Shown here one piece after another: positions 16,380 through 25,436 of a stretch of 64,000 nucleotides of DNA. The position numbers were made by a program, and so were the translations under genes. The DNA is taken from NCBI RefSeq assembly GCF_007827045.1, contig NZ_RPFW01000001.1, positions 1,278,519 through 1,342,518 on the forward strand, in the 5' to 3' direction. The notes beneath the pieces were generated by a model. It did not search any database. It worked only from the letters and a program-made list of their open reading frames with translations, and had not been told where the DNA came from. The DNA comes from Trebonia kvetii. GTDB lineage: Bacteria > Actinomycetota > Actinomycetes > Streptosporangiales > Streptosporangiaceae. How positions within the stretch are numbered: the first letter of the stretch is position 1; the number at the start of each line of letters is the position of its first letter.

Positions 16380-17858
16380 TTACATGTCGCCGAGGGCGGT
16401 GGCGGGCGACTCGATGCAGTCGGCGACAAAGCGGAGGAAGCCGCCGGCCGTGCCGCCGTCGCAGGCGCGGTGGTCGAACGACAGCGTGAGCTCGGTGACC
16501 TTGCGGACCGCGAGCTGGCCGTCGGTGACCCAGGGGCGGTCGATGACCCGGCCCACGCCGAGGATCGCGACCTCTGGGTGATTGATGATCGCGGCGGACC
16601 CGTCGACGCCGAACACGCCGTAGTTGTTCACCGTGAACGTGCCGCCCGCCATGTCCGCCGGGGCGAGGCGGCGCTCGCGGGCGGCCGCCGTGCGCTCGGC
16701 GAGCCGCGCGGACAGGTCCCTGGTGGACAGCAAGTGCGCGTCGGGGACGACCGGCACGACGAGGCCGTGCTCGGTCTGCGCGGCGAAGCCGAGGTTGACC
16801 CGGTCCGAGATCACGATCTCTTCCGGCTCGACCCGGGCGTTCAGTTCCGGGTACTTGCGCAGCCCGGCGATCGAGAAGCGGGCGAGCAGCGCGAGCAGGC
16901 TGACCGGCCGCTGCGGGTCGCGCGCGTTCAGCATGCGCCGCGTCTCGACAAGCTCCGTGGCGTCGACGTCGACCCAGACGGTGGCCTCGGGGATCTCCCG
17001 GCGGGAGCGGGCGAACTTGTCGGCCGCGGCGCGGCGCGCGCCGCGCAGCGGAATGCGGCGCTCGCCGGGAGCGGGCAGGCCGGCGGCCGCCGGCTGCACC
17101 GTGGCTGGCTCCGCTGTCTCCGGCGGTGCTGTCTCCATCGGTGCGGTGCGCCCGGCGATGGCGAGGCGCACATCCCTGCGGCTGACCAGGCCCTCGGGGC
17201 CGGTCGGCTGGATGCTCGCCAGGTCCAGGCCGGCGTCCTTGGCGATCTTGCGGACCAGCGGCGAGATCACCGCGACACGGCCCGGCCGCGCGGGGCCCTG
17301 GGGCGTGGCCGGCGGGACGGACGGAGCCTGCAGGGCCGACGGAGCCGGCAAGGCTGGTGAGGCTGCCGCCGCCGCCCGGGCCTGGGGGGCGCCGGCTACC
17401 GGCGCGGTCATGGCCGGTGAGCTGGCGGTGGCGGGGCGCCTGGTGCCGCGGCGCCTTCTCGGCGGGGCGGCGGTGGTGCCGTAGCCGATCAGCACGCTGC
17501 CGCTTGTCTCTTCGCCGCCGGCCTCGCCGCCGCTCTCGCCCGCGTTTGCGCTGACCGTGGCCGGGATTCGCGCGGGAGTGACGACACCGGGCTCGCGGAA
17601 GCCGGCCGGCTCGTCGGCGGCGGTGGTGACGGTGACAAGCGGCTGACCGACCGAGAGGGTCTCGCCCGGCTCCGCGTGCAGCTTCGTGATGATGCCCGTG
17701 TACGGGACGGGGACCTCGACCACCGCCTTGGCGGTCTCCACTTCCGCGATCACCTGGTCGATGGTCACGTGGTCGCCGACGGCGATGCGCCAGGCGATGA
17801 CTTCGGCGTCGTCCAGGCCCTCGCCTAGGTCGGGCAGCAGGAAGTCAGGCATCGTCAT
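16380..17858 (-). CDS. bkdC: Dihydrolipoamide acyltransferase E2 (branched-chain 2-oxoacid dehydrogenase type)
   Basis: 492 residues. An N-terminal lipoyl domain (about 3-80) has the lipoylated Lys in 'EVETAKAVVEVP'. A flexible Ala/Pro linker is followed by a peripheral-subunit-binding domain ('VISPLVRKIAKDAGLDLASI', about 195-235), a second linker and the acyltransferase core (about 265-490) ending in the catalytic 'DHRACDGGTAG' with His and Asp of HxxxDG. E2 moves the acyl group from E1 to CoA. Together with the two E1 genes upstream this is a complete E1-E2 set. The assignment to the branched-chain type rests on its resemblance to actinobacterial bkd operons and the Lrp neighbour; acetoin or pyruvate specificity is not excluded. 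Its start overlaps the E1beta stop by 14 bp. Confidence 0.85.
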   Translation of the reverse strand: MTMPDFLLPDLGEGLDDAEVIAWRIAVGDHVTIDQVIAEVETAKAVVEVPVPYTGIITKLHAEPGETLSVGQPLVTVTTAADEPAGFREPGVVTPARIPATVSANAGESGGEAGGEETSGSVLIGYGTTAAPPRRRRGTRRPATASSPAMTAPVAGAPQARAAAAASPALPAPSALQAPSVPPATPQGPARPGRVAVISPLVRKIAKDAGLDLASIQPTGPEGLVSRRDVRLAIAGRTAPMETAPPETAEPATVQPAAAGLPAPGERRIPLRGARRAAADKFARSRREIPEATVWVDVDATELVETRRMLNARDPQRPVSLLALLARFSIAGLRKYPELNARVEPEEIVISDRVNLGFAAQTEHGLVVPVVPDAHLLSTRDLSARLAERTAAARERRLAPADMAGGTFTVNNYGVFGVDGSAAIINHPEVAILGVGRVIDRPWVTDGQLAVRKVTELTLSFDHRACDGGTAGGFLRFVADCIESPATALGDM

Positions 17859-18969
17859 CGTCCTCCCATTGCAGGCGGGCGATCGCGTCGAGTATGCGGT
17901 CGGTGTTCGGCAGGTGGTACCGCTCCAGGTGCGGCGGCGGATACGGGATGTCCAGGCCGGTGACGCGCAGGATGGGGGCTTCCAGGTGGTGGAAGCACTG
18001 TTCGGTCAGCCGGGCGGCGATCTCCGCGCCGAAGCCGGCGAAGCCTGCTGCCTCGTGCACCACGACGGCGCGGCCGGTGCGGCGCACCGACTCGGTCAGC
18101 GTCTGGTCGTCGAACGGCGACAGCGAGCGCAGGTCGACGACCTCGACATCCCAGTCCTCGTCGACGGCGGCCTCGGCGGCCTCCATGGCGGTCGCCACCA
18201 TCCCGCCGTAGGCGATGAGGGTGACGTCGCGGCCCGGCCGGCGGATCACCGCCTTGTCGATCGGCGGGCCGTCGGTCGTCAGCACCGCCGTTTCCTTTGA
18301 CCAGTAGCGGCGCTTGGGCTCGAGGAAGACGACGGGATCGGGGCAGCCGATCGCCTGCCGCAGCAGGCGGTAGGCGTCTTCCGGCGTGCCAGGCGACACC
18401 ACGCGCAGCCCGGGGGTGTGCGTGTAATACGCCTCGGAGGAGTCGCTGTGATGCTCCACGCCGCCAATGCCGCCGCCGAACGGCACGCGGATGACCACCG
18501 GCAGCGAGACGCGGCCTCTCGTCCGGTTGCGCAGCTTGGCGAGGTGGCTGGTGACCTGCTCGAACGCGGGGTAGGCGAACGCGTCGAACTGCATCTCGAC
18601 GACCGGGACCAGGCCGTTCATCGCCATGCCGATGGCAGTGCCGACGATGCCCGACTCGGCGAGCGGCGTGTCGAACACCCGGTTGTCGCCGAAGCGCTTG
18701 GCAAGGCCGTCGGTGATGCGGAAGACGCCGCCGAGCGTGCCGACGTCCTCGCCGAAGACGACCACCCGCTCGTCGGCCGTCAGGCTGTCGGCGAGCGCCT
18801 GGTTGAGTGCGGCCGCCATCGTGACGGGAGCCGGCCTGGCGGCAGCGTGGCTTGCGGAGCCGTGGCCCTCCCCGGCCTGGCCCTTCGCAGGCTGGCCTTT
18901 CGCGGCCTGGCCGGGCGGGGTCTTGCTGGCGGTTGCCCTGCTTGCGGTGGCTGGCATCGCTTTGGTCAC
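17845..18969 (-). CDS. bkdB: 2-oxoacid dehydrogenase E1 beta subunit
   Basis: 374 residues. Residues about 1-48 are an unusual low-complexity Ala/Lys/Gly/Gln extension; the conserved fold starts at 'VTMAAALNQALADSLTADER'. Transketolase-like pyrimidine-binding features are seen in 'VVVFGEDVGTLGGVFRITDGL', 'FDTPLAESGIVGTAIGMAMNG' and 'LPVVIRVPFGGGIGG'. The C-terminal domain has 'VEVVDLRSLSPFDDQT'. It forms the alpha2beta2 decarboxylase with the E1alpha encoded upstream, whose stop overlaps this start by 4 bp. A start at residue 51 would remove the extension, so the true N-terminus is uncertain. Confidence 0.9.
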   Translation of the reverse strand: MTKAMPATASRATASKTPPGQAAKGQPAKGQAGEGHGSASHAAARPAPVTMAAALNQALADSLTADERVVVFGEDVGTLGGVFRITDGLAKRFGDNRVFDTPLAESGIVGTAIGMAMNGLVPVVEMQFDAFAYPAFEQVTSHLAKLRNRTRGRVSLPVVIRVPFGGGIGGVEHHSDSSEAYYTHTPGLRVVSPGTPEDAYRLLRQAIGCPDPVVFLEPKRRYWSKETAVLTTDGPPIDKAVIRRPGRDVTLIAYGGMVATAMEAAEAAVDEDWDVEVVDLRSLSPFDDQTLTESVRRTGRAVVVHEAAGFAGFGAEIAARLTEQCFHHLEAPILRVTGLDIPYPPPHLERYHLPNTDRILDAIARLQWEDDDDA

Positions 18970-20147
18970 CGTCCCGGTTCCCCCGCCGCGGCGTACTCCG
19001 CGATCTCGGCGAGCAGAGCCGCCCGCTGCCGCTCGAGCGCGGCCGTGGGCTGGGCGTACACGTGCTCGAATAGCTCGGCCGGGTCAACGGGGACATCGGC
19101 GTTCAGGCGGTCGCGAACGTGCTTGGCGAGGCGCTCCGCCTCGGCCGTGAGCAGTTCCGCGGCCGCGTCGTCGAGCAGGCCCTGTGCCCTGAGGTAGGCG
19201 TCGAGCCTGGCGATCGGGTCGCGGGCGAGCCAGCCCTGCACCTCGTCGCTCGCCCGGTACCTGGTCGCGTCGTCGGCGTTGGTGTGCGCCTCGATCCGGT
19301 AGGTGATCGCCTCGATCAGGGTCGGGCCGCCGCCGCTCGCGGCCCGCTCGACGCCCTCGCTGACCGCCGCGTACACGGCGGCCGCGTCGTTGCCGTCAAT
19401 AAGCAGCGAGGGGACGCCGTAACCGATGCCCTTCGCGGCGAGCGTCGGCGCGGCGGTCTGCTTGGCGAGCGGGACGCTGATCGCGTAGCCGTTGTTCTGC
19501 ACGAGGAAGACAACCGGCGCCTGCCACACCGCGGCGAAGTTGAGCGCCTCGTGGGTGTCGCCCTCGCTCGTCGCGCCGTCGCCGAGCAGCACGAGCGCGA
19601 CCTGATCCTTGTTCTGGAGCTTCGCCGCGTACCCGAGCCCCACCGCGTGCAGCGTGTTGGTGGCCAGCGGGGTGCACTGCGGTCCCACCCGGTATTCGTA
19701 GGGGTCGTAGCCGCAGTGCCAGTCACCGCGCAACAGGGACAGCGTCTGGTCGGCGGGGACACCGCGGGTGAGCACGGCCACCGAGTCGCGGTAGGTGGGG
19801 AACAGCCAGTCCTGGTCGCGCAGCGCGAGCGCGGATCCCACCTGGCAGGCGTCCTGGCCGCGGGAAGACGGGTACACCGCGAGCCTGCCCTGCTTGGTCA
19901 GCGCGGTGGCCTGCGTGTCGAAGCGACGGCCGAGCACCATGCGGCGATGCAGTTCGCGCAGCACCGCGGGATCGGGCAGCGTCAGGCCGCCCGGATCGCG
20001 CCCCGGCTGGCCGTCGGCGTCGATGAGCTGGAGCGGCGCGGCGCTCGGCAGCAAGCTGCTGCCCGCCGCCTTGCCCGCCTTGCTCGCGCCTGCCTTGCCG
20101 GTCCTGCCTGTCCTGGCCGTCCTGGCTGGCCTCGTGAGCGTCGCCAT
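18966..20147 (-). CDS. bkdA: 2-oxoacid dehydrogenase E1 alpha subunit
   Basis: 393 residues from the ATG at 20147, preferred over the in-frame start at 20234 because GAGGGAG lies about 8 bp upstream. Residues about 1-35 are basic and Ala/Gly/Lys-rich. The thiamine-diphosphate motif is complete ('LLGDGATSEGDTHEALNFAA' followed by 'VVFLVQNN'), as are 'YPSSRGQDACQVGSALAL' and 'YRIEAHTNADDATRY'. The enzyme decarboxylates a 2-oxoacid, probably branched chain, and passes the acyl group to E2. It is first in the E1alpha-E1beta-E2 operon and diverges from an Lrp/AsnC gene. No E3 gene is encoded nearby. Confidence 0.92.
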   Translation of the reverse strand: MATLTRPARTARTGRTGKAGASKAGKAAGSSLLPSAAPLQLIDADGQPGRDPGGLTLPDPAVLRELHRRMVLGRRFDTQATALTKQGRLAVYPSSRGQDACQVGSALALRDQDWLFPTYRDSVAVLTRGVPADQTLSLLRGDWHCGYDPYEYRVGPQCTPLATNTLHAVGLGYAAKLQNKDQVALVLLGDGATSEGDTHEALNFAAVWQAPVVFLVQNNGYAISVPLAKQTAAPTLAAKGIGYGVPSLLIDGNDAAAVYAAVSEGVERAASGGGPTLIEAITYRIEAHTNADDATRYRASDEVQGWLARDPIARLDAYLRAQGLLDDAAAELLTAEAERLAKHVRDRLNADVPVDPAELFEHVYAQPTAALERQRAALLAEIAEYAAAGEPGR

Positions 20148-20197
20148 GACACCACTCCCTCTCGTGTGCTTCTCTTCCAGAGAATGCCCACTTAGGG

Positions 20198-20244
20198 AGC
20201 AGATTTTCCAGGTGCAACGGCCAATATGAGACAAGTTTTCTGCT
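20198..20244. promoter_or_regulatory. AT-richer divergent promoter with inverted repeat
   Basis: The 118-bp gap between the divergent E1alpha and Lrp genes is markedly AT-richer than its surroundings. It contains the inverted pair AGCAGA (20198-20203) and TCTGCT (20239-20244), extended by T-runs, which suits the loose palindromes bound by Lrp/AsnC proteins. Supported by position only. Confidence 0.35.
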
Positions 20245-20265
20245 TTGTGCGGTTATTCTTACCAT

Positions 20266-20748
20266 ATGCCTACCAACGACGTCCCCGCGAATCCCCCCGC
20301 TGGACATATGGCAGCCATAGATGAGACCGACCGGCAGATTGTCGAGGCGCTGCGCGCCGACGGCCGGATGTCCATGCGCGCGCTCGCCGACCAGATCCAC
20401 ATCTCGCGGGCGAGCGCCTACGCCCGGGTGGCCCGGCTAGAGCGCGAGGGCGTCATCACCGGGTACGCCGCGATCATCGACCCGGTGCGCTACGGGTACG
20501 CGCTGTCCGCCTACGTCTACCTGGACATCACCCAGCGGTCGTGGAAGTCAGTGCGCGCCCAGCTGCTGAGCATGCCCGAGGTGGACCATGTCGCGCTGGT
20601 CTCCGGCGAGCACGACATCCTGGTGCGCGCCCGCGCCAGGGACGCGGTGGAGCTGCGCGACGTGGTGCTGACCCGGCTGCAGGAGATCCCCGAGGTGCGC
20701 GCGACCCAGACGGTGCTCATCTTCGAAGAGGCGCCCAACGGCCGGTGA
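20266..20748 (+). CDS. Lrp/AsnC-family regulator (BkdR-like)
   Basis: 160 residues from the ATG at 20266; the conserved part starts at the internal ATG 20308 ('MAAIDETDRQIVEALRADGR'). The N-terminal winged HTH ('MSMRALADQIHISRASAYARVARLEREGVITGY' region) is followed by the RAM ligand-binding domain ('YVYLDITQRSWKSVRAQLLS', 'VSGEHDILVRARARD'). Lrp-type BkdR proteins adjacent to bkd operons activate or repress branched-chain 2-oxoacid dehydrogenase genes in response to branched-chain amino acids. The divergent arrangement supports that role here. Confidence 0.9.
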   Translation: MPTNDVPANPPAGHMAAIDETDRQIVEALRADGRMSMRALADQIHISRASAYARVARLEREGVITGYAAIIDPVRYGYALSAYVYLDITQRSWKSVRAQLLSMPEVDHVALVSGEHDILVRARARDAVELRDVVLTRLQEIPEVRATQTVLIFEEAPNGR

Positions 20749-20775
20749 CGGGCGGAGATTGCGGGGGTGGATGGT

Positions 20776-20831
20776 GAAACCACCACCCGTTCGGGATCTC
20801 GATGTTGATCTGCTGAACGGATGGTGGTTCC
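20776..20831. terminator. Bidirectional terminator-like hairpin
   Basis: A 17-bp inverted repeat with two mismatches, GAAACCACCACCCGTTC at 20776-20792 and GAACGGATGGTGGTTCC at 20815-20831, separated by 22 nt. It lies between the converging Lrp gene and the next minus-strand gene and could end both transcripts. Confidence 0.55.
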
Positions 20832-20867
20832 CCGCGTTGCGGCCGCGACTTGTCAGCCGTCGGTTTG

Positions 20868-21644
20868 TCAGCTAGCTGGGCCGCCGCCCTGGCCGTGCAG
20901 CGCGTCGATATCGGCGCGCAGCGCCGCGATGTCCACGTTGGCCGCCGCGGCGTCCTCCTGGGTGATGATCACCCAGGCCTCGTCCAGGCAGGCCTTCGTC
21001 CAGTCCAGGGTGGACTCCTGGACGGCGCCCCAGGTCACCCAGCCGTCGAGCTGGCTGCCGTCGGCCTTCACCTTGACGATGCAGTGCCCCTCGTTCGGGT
21101 CGGGCTGCTGGCCGTTCGCGACGGTCCACGGCTGCCCCTGGCCGAAGAGCTGGTCGGCGTCGTCGGTCAGGTTCACGCCGACGTAGGCGCCGGTGAATGC
21201 GGCCATCGCCGAGTCCACCTCGGCGGCGTTGGTGTGGTCGACCGGGGCGAACGCGAGGATCTTGCCTGCCTGGTACCAGTACAGGAGCAAGTCGGCGATG
21301 TTCGCACCCTCGTCCTTACCGTGGTCGTACTTGAGGTACTCCTTGACCAGGTCGTTCGACGACTCCCAGGTCTCGGTCTCCTTCTCCGCGGCCGCCTTCG
21401 CCATCCGGTAGTGCTGGCATCCGGCGAACGTGCAGTCCCCCACCCCGTTCGGGTGCGAGGTGCACGTGGGGTCGGGGCCGTTGCCGAGCATCTGCCAGTC
21501 GGTGATTCCGGAGGTGACGTCGACCGGGTAAACCGGCGCGGGCAGCGGCGTGGTCAGGTACGAGGACAGGTACTGGATGTTGAACCGCTCAGCCGGCGGC
21601 TTCTTGGGCAGCCGGCCGCGCAGCCCGGCAATGCGTGTAGGCAT
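20868..21644 (-). CDS. Hypothetical protein, possible papain-like cysteine-peptidase fold
   Basis: 258 residues from the ATG at 21644, chosen for the GGGGGAG 7-8 bp upstream; the longer in-frame extension overlaps the neighbouring hydrolase gene. No signal peptide is present. 'DWQMLGNGP' then 'GVGDCTFAGCQHYRMAKAA' (about 65-95) resembles the active-site Cys helix of C1/C39-like proteins, and 'NEGHCIVKVKADG' (about 190) supplies a His at the spacing expected for a Cys-His dyad. This pattern recurs in uncharacterised bacterial and phage proteins. Function as a peptidase or amidase is an inference; a non-catalytic homologue is possible. Confidence 0.72.
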   Translation of the reverse strand: MPTRIAGLRGRLPKKPPAERFNIQYLSSYLTTPLPAPVYPVDVTSGITDWQMLGNGPDPTCTSHPNGVGDCTFAGCQHYRMAKAAAEKETETWESSNDLVKEYLKYDHGKDEGANIADLLLYWYQAGKILAFAPVDHTNAAEVDSAMAAFTGAYVGVNLTDDADQLFGQGQPWTVANGQQPDPNEGHCIVKVKADGSQLDGWVTWGAVQESTLDWTKACLDEAWVIITQEDAAAANVDIAALRADIDALHGQGGGPAS

Positions 21645-21811
21645 AGGTAACTCCCCCTTGAGCGTGGTCGTCAGGCACCGCCGTCTCCTCGGGGATGCCG
21701 GGCGGACTGCCGGCATCCAGTGGCGCGCGCCGATGCTAGAGATCCTCCTATCACGATGTTGAGCGCGGATTGAGCATCTGTTGAGTAAATGCTCGGTCGC
21801 GGCGCGCCGGC

Positions 21812-22480
21812 CTAGCCGAGATGCCTGGTGAACCAGTCCCTGGCCAGCCGGGCGGCGGCGTCGAGGGTGCCAAGCTCCTCGAACAGGTGCGTGGCGCCCG
21901 GCACTACCGCCAGGTCGCTCTCGCAGCGCAGCGCGGCCCGTGCGTGCCTGTTCAGGTCCAGCACCACCGCGTCGTCGCCGCCGACGATGAGCAGGGTGGG
22001 CGCGGTCACCGCGGCAAGCCTGGCCCCGGCAAGGTCCGGGCGGCCGCCCCTGGACACCACGGCGGCGATGCCGGCGCCGGGTTCCGCCGCTGCCCACAGC
22101 GAAGCCCCGGCGCCGGTGCTCGCACCGAAGTAGCCGATGGCGGCCCCGGCCGCACGCGGGTGGGCGCGCAGCCACCGGGTCACGTCGGCCAGGCGCCCGC
22201 CGAGCAGGCCGATGTCGAACACGTTGCCCCTGTCGCCTTCCTCCTCGGGGGTGAGCAGGTCGAACAGGAGGGTGCCATGGCCGGCGTCGTTCAGCACGCG
22301 GGCGACGTGCCTGTTACGCGAACTGAGCCTGCTGCTGCCGCTGCCATGCGCGAAGACCACGATCGAGGAGGCGTTCTCCGGGACGGTCAGGTCGCCGGCC
22401 AGCTGGATCGAGCCGGCCCGCGCCAGCACCTCCTCGCTGACGGCCGGCCGTGCGCCGCCTGCGGGTTCAGCGAAGGACAT
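21812..22480 (-). CDS. Dienelactone-hydrolase-like alpha/beta hydrolase
   Basis: 222 residues. The alpha/beta-hydrolase core shows the oxyanion 'VVFAHGSGSSRLSSRNRHVA', the nucleophile elbow 'GYFGASTGAGAS' (Ser), the acid in 'TLLIVGGDDAVV' and the His in 'VVPGATHLFEE'. The family acts on small esters or acyl-phosphate-like substrates; in actinobacteria close relatives are often fused to or located beside phosphoribosyltransferase domains, which is not so here. The gene ends in the compact 'RDWFTRHLG' typical of the family. It shares orientation with the antiporter gene 14 bp upstream, so they may be cotranscribed. Confidence 0.88.
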   Translation of the reverse strand: MSFAEPAGGARPAVSEEVLARAGSIQLAGDLTVPENASSIVVFAHGSGSSRLSSRNRHVARVLNDAGHGTLLFDLLTPEEEGDRGNVFDIGLLGGRLADVTRWLRAHPRAAGAAIGYFGASTGAGASLWAAAEPGAGIAAVVSRGGRPDLAGARLAAVTAPTLLIVGGDDAVVLDLNRHARAALRCESDLAVVPGATHLFEELGTLDAAARLARDWFTRHLG

Positions 22481-22494
22481 GGCAGCTCCCGATT

Positions 22495-23862
22495 TCAGTC
22501 TCGCACTTCCCTGCGTCCCGCCTCGTCTTGCCGCAGGCCAGCGGTCGCATCGCCAGATCTCACCGAGGATCCCCGTTGCCGTGGCACGACATCCCTGCCT
22601 TCACCGGCGGGTGCCGGCTCGGCCGCTGGCCCTCCGGCGGGGGCGGCCGCGGTGACGGGGACGGGCTCCGCTCGACGCCCGCCGCGCCTGCCGCGGGAGA
22701 GCAGCCGGGCCGCCGCGGCGGGGAACAGGGCGGCGGACAGCAGGCCAGCGGCAACCAGGGCGGCGGCGGTGGCCGGCGTGAGCTTTCCGTCCTCGACCCC
22801 GATCTCCGTCGCCACGATGACGAACGTCAGCGTGGTGGCCTGGAGCAGGCCTCCCGCCGCCGCGCGGCGGCGCCCCACGGCGCGGACGTAAAGCAGCGCG
22901 GGCACTCCCCTGACGACCAGCAGGGCGAGCAGGAAGAACGGCACAAGAGCTAGGGCGGCAGGATGAGCAAGCAGGCCCTTGAGCTGGAAGGCGACACCGG
23001 TGCTTATGAAGAAAACTGGGATCAGGAAGCCGAAGCCAATGCCCTCAAGCTTGTTCAGGAAGTCCCGGTTCGGCTCTCGGCCGGAGACCTCGACAATCCG
23101 CACGAGCAAGCCGGCGGCGAATGCGCCGAGAATCGACGCGAAACCGAATCGGTAGGCCAGCACGCCGCAGGCGAGTGCCAGCGTCAGCGTTGCGCGCACC
23201 CGCAGCTGGCCGCTCCGCTTCTCCAGATGGTCGAGCATCCGGTCGAGCCGTTGCAGACGGCGCACCCGGGACACGGCAAGGCCGATCAGGATCAGCAACG
23301 ACAGGAAGATCGCCAGTGACACGAGCTGGTCGCCTGGGGTTTTCGCGGCGGCAGAAAACAACAGGGAAAGCAGCATGATGGGGACGATCTCGGCGAGCGC
23401 GGATGCCGTCATGATCAGCTGGCCGAACCCGGTGCCCGCCTCCCCGGCGTCCTTCAGCAGCGGCAGCAGGAGCCCCGCGGATGTGGACATCAAGATGATG
23501 CCGAGCAGGACCGGCTGACTTGCCTGTCCGGCCAGCCAGAACAGCAGACCGGCGAGCAGGCCGATCCCGGCCGACAGGGCGAACGCGAGGCCCGCGAGCC
23601 GTGACAGGGGGCCCCGCAACCCCTCGACATCGATTTCAAGCCCGGCGAGGAACAGCAGCATGCCCAGGCCGAGAGTGCTCAGCACCTGGACCGGCGCGTC
23701 GAATCGGACCCAGCCGAGCACCGACGGCCCCACCACGATGCCTGAGATGACCTCAAGCACCGCGCCGGGCACTGGCAGCCGGGGCAGCAGCCCGAGCACC
23801 ACCGGGACGAAGACAGAGATCCCGGCGATGATCAGGACGCTGTTGAACGAGACAGGTTGCAT
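22495..23862 (-). CDS. Cation:proton antiporter, CPA2 (KefB/NapA-like) family
   Basis: 455 residues with about 12 hydrophobic segments. The N-terminal half holds 'PGAVLEVISGIVVGPSVLGW' and 'LFLAGLEIDVEGL', and the middle carries 'LLGIILMSTSAGLLLPLLKDAGE', matching the CPA2 core. 'FASILGAFAAGLLVRI' and 'FGFLIPVFFISTGVAF' are also typical. No TrkA-N nucleotide-binding domain is attached; the C-terminal 65 residues are Pro/Ala/Arg-rich and cytoplasmic. It should exchange Na+ or K+ for protons in the plasma membrane. The ion cannot be decided from sequence. Confidence 0.9.
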   Translation of the reverse strand: MQPVSFNSVLIIAGISVFVPVVLGLLPRLPVPGAVLEVISGIVVGPSVLGWVRFDAPVQVLSTLGLGMLLFLAGLEIDVEGLRGPLSRLAGLAFALSAGIGLLAGLLFWLAGQASQPVLLGIILMSTSAGLLLPLLKDAGEAGTGFGQLIMTASALAEIVPIMLLSLLFSAAAKTPGDQLVSLAIFLSLLILIGLAVSRVRRLQRLDRMLDHLEKRSGQLRVRATLTLALACGVLAYRFGFASILGAFAAGLLVRIVEVSGREPNRDFLNKLEGIGFGFLIPVFFISTGVAFQLKGLLAHPAALALVPFFLLALLVVRGVPALLYVRAVGRRRAAAGGLLQATTLTFVIVATEIGVEDGKLTPATAAALVAAGLLSAALFPAAAARLLSRGRRGGRRAEPVPVTAAAPAGGPAAEPAPAGEGRDVVPRQRGSSVRSGDATAGLRQDEAGRREVRD

Positions 23863-24035
23863 CCGGCTCCCTCACGCGCGGATCAGCACCCAGCGAGTAA
23901 TCAGAAAGCCACAGATCACAACCGTATCAGTGCGTTCTGTCACATCATGTGACGGCGCCGCTGACCCGGCGGATTGCCTCTCGCCGTCGCGGGTATCGCA
24001 GGCGCATGGCTGGCCTGGGGTTTCCTGGATGAGGG

Positions 24036-25436
24036 ATGAGCTGGTTCGCGGCGCCTGATTACTGGTTCGCGCGGCTGGTGTTCGAGCGCGGGCTCGCGGT
24101 GATCTACGTGCTCGCCTTCGTCGTGGCGGGACGGCAGTTCCGCGGGCTGCTCGGCAGCCGCGGACTGCTGCCGATCCCCGACTACCTGCGCCGCGTGACC
24201 TTTCGGCGCAAGCCGAGCCTGTTCCACCTTCGCTATTCTGACCGGCTGTTCGCGTTCGTCGCCTGGACGGGTGCGGCGCTGGGGGCCGCGATGGCGGCCG
24301 GGCTCGGCGACGCGATACCGCTGTGGGGCGCCATGCTGGCCTGGCTGGCGCTCTGGGCGCTGTACGAGTCGATCGTGAACGTCGGCCAGGCCTGGTACGG
24401 CTTCGGCTGGGAATCGCTGCTGCTGGAAGCCGGGTTCCTCGCGATCGTCCTCGGCAACTCGGGCAGCCCGCCGCCCGCCGTGCTGCTGTGGCTGCTGCGC
24501 TGGCTGCTGCTGCGGCTCGAATTCGGCGCCGGCCTGATCAAGCTGCGCGGCGACCGGTGCTGGCGGGACCTCACCTGCCTGCGCTACCACCACGAGACCC
24601 AGCCGCTGCCCGGGCCGCTGAGCTGGTTCTTCCATCACCTGCCCGACCCGGTGCACCGGGCCGAGGCGGCCGGCAACTACGTCGCGCAGTTCGCCGCGCC
24701 GCTTGTGCTCTTCGCGCCGCAGCCGGCCGCGAGCGTGGCGGCCGCATTCATCATCGTCACCCAGCTGTGGCTGGTGGCGTCGGGCAACTTCGCCTGGCTC
24801 AACTGGCTGACCATCGTCATCGCGTGTTCGGTGGTGGACACCTCGCTGTTCGGCGGGCTGCTGCCCGCGCCGCCGGCCTTCCCGCCCGCGCCTGTCTGGT
24901 ACGAGGCGCTGGTCATCGGATACACGGCTGCCGCAGTGGCGCTGAGCGTGCGCCCGGCGCGGAACCTGTTCTCTCGGCGGCAGCTGATGAACGCGAGCTT
25001 CGACCCGTTCCATCTGGTCAACACCTACGGCGCGTTCGGCGCGATCAGCCGGCAGCGGTACGAGCTGGTGATCGAGGGAACCGCCGATCCGCTGGCGGGG
25101 CCGCAGGCGCGCTGGCTCGAGTACGAGTTCAAGGGCAAGCCGGGTGACCCGCGCCGCCGGCCGCCGCAGGTCGCGCCGTACCACCTGCGGCTTGACTGGC
25201 TGATGTGGTTCGCGGCGCTGTCCCCGGCCTACGCAGAGCCGTGGCTGTCACGGCTGCTTCAGTCACTGCTCGCTGCGGATCCGGACGTGCTGCGGCTGCT
25301 GCGGGTCAACCCGTTCCCCGCCGGGCCGCCTGCCCGGGTCCGGGTCAGCCTGTACCACTACCGGTTCACCTCCTGGCGGCAGCTGCGGGAGACGGGCGCG
25401 TGGTGGGAGCGGATCTATGCGAGGCCGTTCAGGTGA
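24036..25436 (+). CDS. Lipase maturation factor (LMF1) family membrane protein
   Basis: 466 residues with roughly eight membrane segments. Family hallmarks: 'YWFARLVFERGLAVIYVLAF' at the N-terminus, 'WESLLLEAGFLAIVL', 'RWLLLRLEFGAGLIKLRGD', 'CLRYHHETQPLPGPLSWFFHHLP' and the C-terminal soluble 'PRRRPPQVAPYHLRLDWLMWF'. Eukaryotic LMF1 helps dimeric lipases fold in the ER; the role of bacterial homologues is unknown. It converges with the GlxA-type gene and overlaps its end by 8 bp. Confidence 0.9.
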   Translation: MSWFAAPDYWFARLVFERGLAVIYVLAFVVAGRQFRGLLGSRGLLPIPDYLRRVTFRRKPSLFHLRYSDRLFAFVAWTGAALGAAMAAGLGDAIPLWGAMLAWLALWALYESIVNVGQAWYGFGWESLLLEAGFLAIVLGNSGSPPPAVLLWLLRWLLLRLEFGAGLIKLRGDRCWRDLTCLRYHHETQPLPGPLSWFFHHLPDPVHRAEAAGNYVAQFAAPLVLFAPQPAASVAAAFIIVTQLWLVASGNFAWLNWLTIVIACSVVDTSLFGGLLPAPPAFPPAPVWYEALVIGYTAAAVALSVRPARNLFSRRQLMNASFDPFHLVNTYGAFGAISRQRYELVIEGTADPLAGPQARWLEYEFKGKPGDPRRRPPQVAPYHLRLDWLMWFAALSPAYAEPWLSRLLQSLLAADPDVLRLLRVNPFPAGPPARVRVSLYHYRFTSWRQLRETGAWWERIYARPFR

